A DNA stretch of 64,000 nucleotides. Source: Tubulanus polymorphus. Its lineage: Eukaryota > Nemertea > Palaeonemertea > Tubulaniformes > Tubulanidae. The stretch covers positions 20,738,001 to 20,802,000 of the forward strand of contig NC_134025.1 of NCBI RefSeq assembly GCF_964204645.1, given 5' to 3'. Shown one piece after another: positions 53,701 through 64,000 of the stretch. Every line of letters begins with the position of its first letter. Position 1 is the first letter of the stretch. The position numbers were made by a program, and so were the translations under genes. The notes under the pieces were generated by a model. That model saw nothing but the letters and a program-made list of their open reading frames with translations, did not search any database and was not told the origin of the DNA.

Positions 53701-56700
53701 CGCCATACCTCCTTTTCCTCCATTACCGCTATCAATATACGTAGATGGCATTGATTAGAATTTCGAGTTTAGAAACACAACATTCACAACTTAAGAAAAT
53801 GCATTTATAATCGATAGATAAAATTCGTTTCATATTTCCTATTTTCCAATGTGTAATTTGTTTTTTTGAGAATGAACTATAAAACGATAGTCTATGCTTT
53901 GAGTGTAAAGAGAGAGAGGAGGCCGAAAAATTACGTAATTTTGAACATTATGATAAGACGATTTGTTATCCCGAAGTCTCTAACTGCTGTTTCATTATGG
54001 TTATTTTCTACTGCCCCATTTTGGATTTATAATATCATCGGGTGAAGAGCAATTCTTGCATTATTTACACGCGGATAACGACCAAAAATAAAAAAGAACA
54101 TTATGCAACATTAGCTTCTTAGTCATTTCCAGATCTAGATGTATCAATTTAAGTCGTAAGCATAATAACATAAACCCCATCGGGCTGGCAGGAAGATCGT
54201 TTGAATGAACTGGAACCAACTATGCACTGTGATTTAGAAAAACAATCATGTAGCCTGGACCGACAACTCAACTGCATTTTGTAACTTCGATTTCGGATTT
54301 CACGAAACAATATCGTTCCCGACAGGTGTTGTTGGTTTGTAAGGGATACCAAATCAAATGAAAACAACTCAATGCAAATTTACCTTGTTACCAATCAAAT
54401 AATAAGACATTTAGAGCATTCATTATCTTACTTACGCAGTAGCATAGTTACATACGTAAAGATCAAATGTTTCGACATTCGAATCTACGTCATTGCGCCC
54501 TGAATTCCTACAACGGGCTCGACCACAACCAACTTTCGCCGATTCAGCCCAAATCATCTAAATCCGTTGAAAAAGATTGAAATACTCATCGGAAAAAAAT
54601 CATTTGAAATCGTGGAAACGACTGGACTATGCAAAAAAATGTTAAGACCCCCGCGGCAGGAAAACGCCGCGCTAGGAAATGGAAGAAACCAAAGTACATA
54701 TGTACAGTGGTTAAGTTCATAATCCAACTTCTAAGAAATTGGAGCCAGGCATAGCGGTGAGGACGGAAATTCGTTCCCGGCAGTTAGGTGGGTTTGTAAG
54801 GGACAATAATCAAATCAAACGAAATCTACCAATTTCGTAAATAAATAACAGGGTCAATCCCTACTTTAGGATAAGAAATGAACGGATATCAGTTTCAGTA
54901 AACGGATTATAAAGGGTCAGTATTCCCGAGTGTTAGTGTTAGTTTTTCTTTATACAGAATTCGCTTACTTGAGTGTAGTGTCCGATCATTGCATATGGAT
55001 CTATCCTCCCTTTTCCAAATTCGAAGTTTGTCTTTTCTCTTGCCCAACTTTCGAGCATGTAATCCCAATCTTCGTCAATGCACCAGCCTAGATTCTGACC
55101 GACTGGGTATTTCCCTGCGTCAGAGATAGATGTATGCAAATACGTGAAATCATTCTGCAGAGTTAAGATTAATAGCATATTAGTAGTACCGTTGTTATTT
55201 CATGCTGGTCATAATACGCACCAGGGACAGCTCGAAGCGAGGATATTTTTTCGTGTTCGAAATAACAGTTATTCGCCCAATGTTGGGCAATCAATGCCAG
55301 TTCGTCATTCCAAACCTGTTTTGGGAAGCAGCTTTGTAAACATGTGGACATTCGGTAGAGCTTTAGTATTTTTAGTAAAGGCTAATTTTTTTCTTACACG
55401 AATAATCTATGAAATTACACAAACAAATGATAAACGAATATGTACATATCTGTGTCAGAATTTGTATATACGTTAAGCCACGAGACGGTGGAATTACCGA
55501 CATGATTGCTTCGCCGGTCTAAAAGCTACAAAAGCTACATCAATTGAATGAGATGGATTGGGTTTAGCCCAGTTTAGTCGGTAGGAAGCTGCATTCCTTT
55601 CGGCAAGTCGCTACCGACTGACAAACCAGGCTGGCAAAACAAAATGAAACCGACTCATAATCATACTTTACAGAAATGATATCATTTCACGTGGATCTTT
55701 GGCTCCACTGATGAGGGAGATATTCGCTGTGTTTGACCGTGGATTCTAGAACTTCATGGTTTGACCAATAGTTATTGCTACTATTCACTGTGACGTTTTT
55801 CATGCGAGCAGATAAACCCCGGTGTTGTCATTCTAGTGGGAATCACAGCTATCATTAATTAACTGGCTCTTTTTAAAACATTTTCTGTATATCCTTCATA
55901 TAATATAGATCTTTCCATGTTGCAAGATTATCCGAATGAAATAGATGCTTTTTATATGACATTAGAATAACTTTTTGTCGAAAAAAGTTACTAGTTACAT
56001 TACCATAAGTTGCATATCAGCTGCGGGAGGGGTCACATTTCTTCGGTGTTGGTTGTGTATCTTTATTATAGTCTGAATGTCATCGACAGTTGTCGGAAGT
56101 TCTAGATAAAGAAGACAACCATCGAACATGATTTTATGTTTGACTGATATGCGAAAAACAAATTCACCTTCACGTGACTGAACAATATGTTTGACCATAA
56201 GATGAAAAAGCAGAAAAAAACTGAACAATCCATTGCATTTACCTTCAATAAGGTCCTCGCTATTATCAAGACACATAGTGTGACTCTGGCTGAATCCTCT
56301 GAATTTCTCTTTGCATCTTGTCTAGAAATCAATTCAGTTTTTGTTTATGATCTATTTGTTCTTATGTTCGTTCGGTAATAAGTCCGTCGAAATATAAAGC
56401 CTTACCTCTGCCACTTGGAAATTTCCGGAAGAAATCGCCACAACTGCAACACATTTGAGACAGTGCACGTAAGTTTATTGTATCAGCGCCACGAACGGAG
56501 AACGCTGAGACACTGGTAAAATTTGATTATCCTTCAACATGAAGACTGGTGCCACTTTCTCATTAGTTTAGTACTTATCATAGCGCCATAATCTGACATA
56601 CGGTATTATAGCGCAATGTGTAGAGTGGGTTTAATTGGAATGTTTAGGTATTAATACGCAAGCAGAAAGAGAGTGCAGTTGTATGGAACTAAAAGAAGTT

Positions 56701-57652
56701 TCATGAAAAAAGATCCTCGATAAGTGACGTTCAACTGATGCCAAACGACACCCCACATAGTACGTACAATCCAACCAAAATCGCTGTTACCAAGAAATAA
56801 GAGGATAACGATAATCAAAGCATGATTAAATCTAGTGAATTGAGTATATTTCTATAAATTACATGAACGAGGACATCTCTGTTACGAGCCATCTTTTTAC
56901 GAAATTCTTTTTATAGGAACGCTTATTCATGAACTGCTTGCCAGGCGTTGAAAACAGTAAAATCATCACGCAGAGGAAAAATGCTCGAGTAGATTTCAAA
57001 TGTTATACATAAGTGCCGTTTTGGCATTTCGAAATATTAACATCATGAACAAAAATAAAAAATGTCAGTAAAAGGCAGATGAAATAATTGCCTAATTTCA
57101 GTAATGGTTGACAGGTTGCCACCTCTTTTCGCCGTTTTCTCTAGCTGTCGACTGTCAACTCCATTTGCTGTTAGCAATGATCGACGAACGCAGTCTTAAT
57201 CTACACACGGACTATAATGCCGTATACTGGACTAGCGCCGAAAATCTTAGCAGCGATTTGATGAAATATATTCACATCTATCGCACATATATCGTAAATT
57301 TACGACAAAAAAGGAAATTCTAAGGTAGACATCCTTGATATTACATAGCTGTAAGTGCGCAAGCTCACCTCGTCGAAAAGATGTCGTTGTCAAATAGAAA
57401 GGTAAAGTTAAGACATGTTTGCTTTGGAAGTAGTTAATTTGAAAAGTGCAAATTCTAAATGACAATCAAAATATTTCAGAAGTAAATTTGAGTAATTTGC
57501 TTACACTCCACGTCATCTATAAAAGATTAATAGACGAACCGGCACCGAATGTGTTCTTCAATCTCGCATTAATGCATTGAGTTTTGGGGATAGAATTGAT
57601 TATAGAGACTGATGCCGAACTTACCGAAAAGAAACACAAATCCATAAACCAT
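50792..57652 (-). CDS. Secreted CAP/SCP protein with ShKT-like module and two kringles (13 exons)
   Basis: Minus-strand exons: 57652-57625, 56504-56406, 56101-56004, 55315-55190, 55154-54969, 54557-54436, 53728-53634, 53379-53266, 53090-52980, 52824-52741, 52611-52455, 51268-51153, 51057-50792. They sum to 1,602 nt (533 aa plus stop), and every junction agrees in phase. The order is: signal peptide (MVYGFVFLF, then AFSVRGA); CAP/SCP domain at about 50-225 (HNQHRRN, VWNDELALIAQHWANNC, YPVGQNL, GHYTQMIW, YVCNYA); hinge with YPYEES and a Cys-rich EGF/CRISP-like module to 289; six-Cys ShKT-like module 290-326; linker; kringle 1 (355-445, split over two exons); kringle 2 (446-531, single exon). 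Kringle marks are TCQRW, ENYCRNP, KPWCY, WEYCDIPKC and KCQAW, NFCRNP, RPWCF, WSYCDIKKC. CAP proteins are secreted sterol/lipid- or ligand-binding proteins; kringles bind proteins or lysines. No protease domain is encoded, so this is not a plasminogen-type enzyme. Exon 4's donor GTACTA is the weakest junction. Confidence 0.88.
51363..51497. mobile_element. Diverged MITE of the CCCAGTTCC family (intron)
   Basis: Left CCCACTTCTACAGTTCGCAG, right CGACTGTGGAACAGGTTCCC, with inverted CGAACTCATTTCAACTCTAGAGTC-like sequence inside. Weak inverted match; lies in the intron that splits kringle 1. Confidence 0.4.
51675..51800 (+). repeat. TTA/TCA trinucleotide microsatellite
   Basis: Imperfect TTA/TCA array in the kringle-1 intron. 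Confidence 0.8.
52233..52381 (+). mobile_element. 3' tail of a CR1-type LINE
   Basis: Ends in six TTGAA units (near 52352-52381), preceded by AAGCCTGTCAT, the 3' UTR motif also seen near 14244. It is oriented antisense to the CAP-kringle gene, inside its kringle-1 intron. No coding part recognised. Confidence 0.65.
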
Positions 57653-58554
57653 AACCGTTATACGTTTTGTACGAGTTATACGAATTTTGTTCGAGCTCTG
57701 ACAATAACCCACGTTTGATAGAAGTTCTATAGTCTCTTTTGATCAGCCAATGAGAAGAAAGCAGGTTAAACACACTGCATGCAGATCACAGGTGCTATTT
57801 CATTCGATAAAATCGACGATAGCTTCGCCCATCGGCTTTCCGCAATTAACAGATGATACCTTTTTGAATCAAAATAACCAGCGATTTTGTTTTCCATCAA
57901 ATTTTCATTTTCATTTTATTTACGTATGATTTTTTTCATTTTTGGTTAATTTTTAAAAAGCTATCTATAATGGAATAGATAGAAATTACAATTGATTATA
58001 TACAATAATAATTTTGAATTCATTGCAATTGATAACTTTCTCGAAAATGTTCCGCAATACGGCGTTTACATAAGATACATTCACAGCGGTTATGAATCAA
58101 AGTTGGCGACTAGACAAAAACGATTTGAATTCCATATTCGTCTTGAATTACAACTAAATTAGCGTTACAAAAGGACACGCGATACTTGGTTAATTGATAG
58201 TGGTTCGAGGCCCTTCAATTAATCTGAAGTAACCCGAACAATGTTCAAAACAATTCTACTGCAGATGTGACTCGATTCCAACTTGCTTTCATTAAAACAA
58301 TTCCTTCTTTTTGGCTAATTACGTTCGACCAGGTGTTGTGCAGTTATTTTGATTGTTTGTAACGACCCGCGCTGGCGTTATACTAGTTCGATCGTTGGAT
58401 CGGATGCTGAATTTGGATATGGTAGCATTTGAACTAAGACTTCGTATTCCGAGTTATAATGCCATTCATATGCATTCAATGTCCGTTATAACGCCGTAGT
58501 TTTTTAATGCCACTGCTCACTAAAACGGCCAAATTTTTAGCGAACAAAATTTTC
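57653..58554. other. Spacer between two minus-strand genes
   Basis: Promoter region of the CAP-kringle gene (minus strand) and 3' region of the coiled-coil gene. No distinct element recognised. Confidence 0.35.
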
Positions 58555-59342
58555 TCAATCTGACACAAATTCGATGGTAATATCAGTATCTTTATGACGC
58601 CAAATAATTTCTACCGCCATGTCTTTCATTAGTCCCAACAGTTCAATTATAATGGACTTTAACTGTACAGTGTCACAAAGACATTTCAACAAACATCCGA
58701 GTTGATCGGATCCGACGAGCGGAGTAATGAACAATAAATAAACTAGTCTATATGTATATACATAATGATTCGAAATAATGGGCGTATTTTTATATTTCAC
58801 ATGTACCTAGTTGGTGTAGCGTATGGTGGTGCACCGGGTTCGGGCATCTTGCGCGCAGGCCGCCGTCTGCCATTGGCGTCCAGACGAGATAACGCCGGGT
58901 CGTCTGATTTCTTACCACCGTATTTAACCGACGGGCGTCTACTCGATGCGATAGCCTGCCTTTTGGCTACATCTATATCCGTTTTGTTGATAGTACTAAT
59001 CGATTCTGTCGATGATTTCCTTCGCTCTTGTGGCAGGACGGGTGTCGTCATCTTCTCGAATGCAAACTTTTCCATATCTCGTTGAGTTCTGGAACTTTCT
59101 CGCAAATTCAAGTGAGCCTTGTCGACATAATTGCTCAATTTGCGTCCGGTTAGAGTCGGGTTGTAATAATCCAGGCCTTTAGCCTGCAACGCGAACCGCT
59201 TTTGGTCCTTCTTTAAGTCCGCTCTTCCTTGGTGAAGGTTCTGCATTGCGCGTATCCTCTGACGATTCAATTTGTCGAGATCGGAGTCCAGTTCTTTCTT
59301 TCCTTTGAGGTTCATTCGGCTGTTTGCGTTGGTGTTAGTCAT
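58555..59342 (-). CDS. Unrecognised basic coiled-coil protein, join(59342..58807,58747..58555)
   Basis: ATG at 59342 opens a 181-codon frame ending TGA at 58797. The alternative given here splices from GTACAT (58806) to a TATATAG acceptor, phase 2 on both sides, adding 63 residues and ending at 58555; the total is 242 aa. The added part (LGCLLKCLCDTVQLKSII..., LMKDMAVEIIWRHKDTDITIEF) looks coding. The implied intron is only 59 bp, so the 181-aa form is possible. Residues 12-60 are highly charged with heptad-like spacing (KKELDSDLDKLNRQRIRAMQ), probably a coiled coil. YYNPTLTGRKLSNYVDKA follows, then a Ser/Arg-rich tail and PEPGAPPYATPTR. No domain or homologue recognised; cytoplasmic or nuclear by lack of a signal peptide. 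Confidence 0.6.
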
Positions 59343-61981
<2,639 letters not shown>

Positions 61982-62252
61982 CCCTTTCAGTGCGTCCACA
62001 CCGCAGTGCGGCGTATAAATCGGTGATGGATTTTGCTAGTACAACGAAAAGCTGTGTATTGATGTTATTAGTAATTAGTACTTATCTCTATTGAAAGATG
62101 GCAGCACCTGTCAAACATAGTGTCAGTAACTGACAATACACCGCACTGCAGTGTAGATTCACTGTAGTGGTATGCCCACTATTCAACACACCAAAAATTT
62201 TTTCAAATCATCTCCAGTTCTTTCGGGTATCAATTAGTCGGCACAGAAAGGG
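61982..62252. mobile_element. piggyBac-like MITE, 271 bp
   Basis: CCCTTTCAGTGCG at the left and GAAAGGG at the right are inverted; CACCGCAGTGCGG and CACCGCACTGCAGTG are subterminal repeats. The left flank is TTAA (61978-61981) and the right flank TTAG, i.e. the piggyBac TTAA target duplication with one change. Non-coding. Confidence 0.75.
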
Positions 62253-63045
62253 TTAGACTACCAGCTGCACGTAGTACTGGATCCCGATTAGAAAGCTTTC
62301 TTCTGAAATATTTCGGCATCATAAAAAAGAACAGATTTGCTTACTTAATTCTACAACATTAGTCTAGGTAAATTCATCAGGGAAATTGCAGTAGCGCTCC
62401 TAGCAAGCACCTTGGAATGAAGAATATACATTTACAACCCCAAATTATCATACAGAGCAAAAAAAATTCCAGAGATAAACTTGACAATCACTTTAAACAC
62501 TCAACACAGCTGAATTAACGCATGACATACTTTCATAATCCTTCTTTCATGTTTTTTAACCGTTTATTTACAGAAACATATCGAGAACTAACCACCAAGA
62601 AAACCATCTAGAAATTATCAACGTCATCAACGAAAACTACCATCATCCGTCCGCTTGACACGCGGATATTTGAACGAGAAATTTCGCGAGCACGGCGAGA
62701 CCCGACATCACCCGATTCATGTAACAATCGACCGTTTCTGCCAGGATACACGCCGCAATTGTAGCAGTTGTTTCAACGCTTTCGTCGAAAAAACGTTGTA
62801 TCGCGCTTAGTTGATCCGTAGAAAAATGCGGAAACGACGATGATCCGGTGTATGAACCCAGAAAACTCCAATTTGTACGCTAGCCCAGATGATTAAAGAA
62901 TATTTATCCTTTTCGTCCACACTCATTTGGCCCATACACGCGTTTCACATTATCGCAATGTAATTTTTTTAAGTTGAACTCCATTCCGAGAATGCGGCAC
63001 GGCTTCGAAATTGTCTATTGTCATAATTTAGAGGCATTCCGCTAT
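62253..63045. other. Spacer and COPB1 3' UTR
   Basis: The COPB1 3' UTR probably runs from 63045 down to about 62545; otherwise no feature. Confidence 0.45.
62563..62568 (-). terminator. Candidate poly(A) signal of COPB1
   Basis: AATAAA on the minus strand, about 480 bases downstream of the COPB1 stop codon; the first such hexamer found there. Confidence 0.45.
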
Positions 63046-63892
63046 TCACACAACTCCCGGTGATTTTATGGCTTTCTTTTGCGACATGTTGATCTTATCT
63101 CCGAGACTGAGAGCCATTCCCTGAAAAAAAGAACACACACAAATACATCAATACATGGCACACCAAATGGATTTTTCTTTTTTATACAACCATTGATTTA
63201 ATCCAGTTATAATGAATAGCCTTTTTAATAGAATACTTAGAATTAGAATATTTAATTTCAATGTTGTAATGTACTATACAGTATAAAGTTAATAGTATAT
63301 AGTAAAGTATAATAGTGTTATACCAGTGCTCGATACCAAAATATTCTGAGAACTAATAAGCCAAATCTAATTTCAAATTCAATGAAAAAGCCATTTTCTC
63401 GCCAAATTTGATAAATGCCACGTTTTGTTCATTCTCAATGAACTAAAACTATATATAATAGAAACCATGTCAGACAGCAGTCAATGGCAATTCTAAAACC
63501 CAAGTCAAATTATTGTTTAATAAAGGTAGTTAACTCTGTAATGTCTGGTCTATCAATATTTCAGCGAGTTGACCAGTTTGAGAATCCAAGTAGAAGGATT
63601 TTCAAAATGAATTTTAGCGAAATTCACCAACTCGAGGAATGTTTACTGAGATGACTGGTTCTAAGTAAGCCGGAATAAGTCTACGACTATAACAGGATTG
63701 ACTGCAAGCAAAATGTGATGTAATACTGATATTTACCTGACTTTTTGCTCTAATTCTGATGTGTCCGGTAACTGGTGCATCAGGTCCCAAATGTATCGGC
63801 TTCTCAATGCTCACATTAGCTAAGGCATCCTCTCCGAATATACTCTTGGCATACAGGTTGGCAGCCATGAACCCACAATCTCCTGATATCGC
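63046..63892 (-). CDS. COPB1: Coatomer subunit beta, C-terminal exons (partial), 63892..63737 and 63120..63046
   Basis: Two exons at the 3' end of the gene. The first (52 codons, phase 0, after TATTTCTAG) encodes [40 protein letters not shown] and [12 protein letters not shown], then donor GTAAAT. The second (24 residues plus TGA, after TTTTTTTCAG) encodes [16 protein letters not shown] and ends KSPGVV. This is the nearly invariant C-terminus of beta-COP, part of the appendage region of the COPI coat, which drives Golgi-to-ER and intra-Golgi vesicle transport. The intron between them is 616 bp. All upstream exons, about 900 residues in the family, lie beyond 64000. An in-frame ATG inside the first exon is not a start. 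Confidence 0.95.
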
Positions 63893-64000
63893 CTAGAAAT
63901 AGAAACATCCAATAGAAATAACTCATCTGAAAAGTTTGCCATAACGGGGTTCATCGTGCCACTGCTGATAGAAATTAACTGCCATTCACCGCCTATGTCA

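Overview
This is animal nuclear DNA, most likely from an invertebrate bilaterian. It is AT-rich, has canonical GT-AG introns and long gene-poor spacers, and is full of MITEs, CR1/L2-type LINE debris and Penelope-like remnants. I cannot fix the phylum; a lophotrochozoan or similar marine invertebrate would fit, but that is inference. No bacterial operons, CRISPR arrays or intact viral genes were seen.

Layout. 1-10.7 kb: two tandem ebony-like genes (beta-alanyl/aminoacyl amine synthetases, NRPS-like). Only the 3' end of the first copy is inside, and it carries a one-base frameshift. The second is complete, but its last intron has grown to 4.47 kb through a nested MITE-LINE-MITE insertion. 10.7-24 kb: gene-poor, with a hairpin MITE that has a clean 6-bp target duplication and a truncated LINE. 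24.2-24.7 kb (minus): an Achaete-scute-type bHLH gene of the ASCL3/4 class with E-box clusters on both sides. 25-45 kb: mostly repeats (Penelope-like termini, hAT-like MITEs, a foldback element built from minisatellites, a G-quadruplex motif) plus two short unassigned exon candidates on the minus strand. 45.6-47.5 kb (plus): a four-exon PLAC8-family gene. 50.8-57.7 kb (minus): a 13-exon gene for a predicted 533-residue secreted protein with the order signal peptide, CAP/SCP domain, cysteine-rich hinge, ShKT-like module, two kringles. 58.6-59.3 kb (minus): an unrecognised basic coiled-coil protein. 63.0-64.0 kb (minus): the 3' end of COPB1 (coatomer beta subunit), which runs off the right edge.

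The genes do not form a pathway; they are ordinary neighbours in an animal genome. The two most unusual items are the CAP-ShKT-kringle-kringle gene, which was reconstructed exon by exon with every splice phase agreeing, and a dispersed family of inverted-repeat elements. Members of that family share a covarying stem-loop followed by CGAAACGT. One copy lies directly behind a GIY-YIG endonuclease remnant, which points to Penelope-like retroelements and a decayed hammerhead-ribozyme-like motif.
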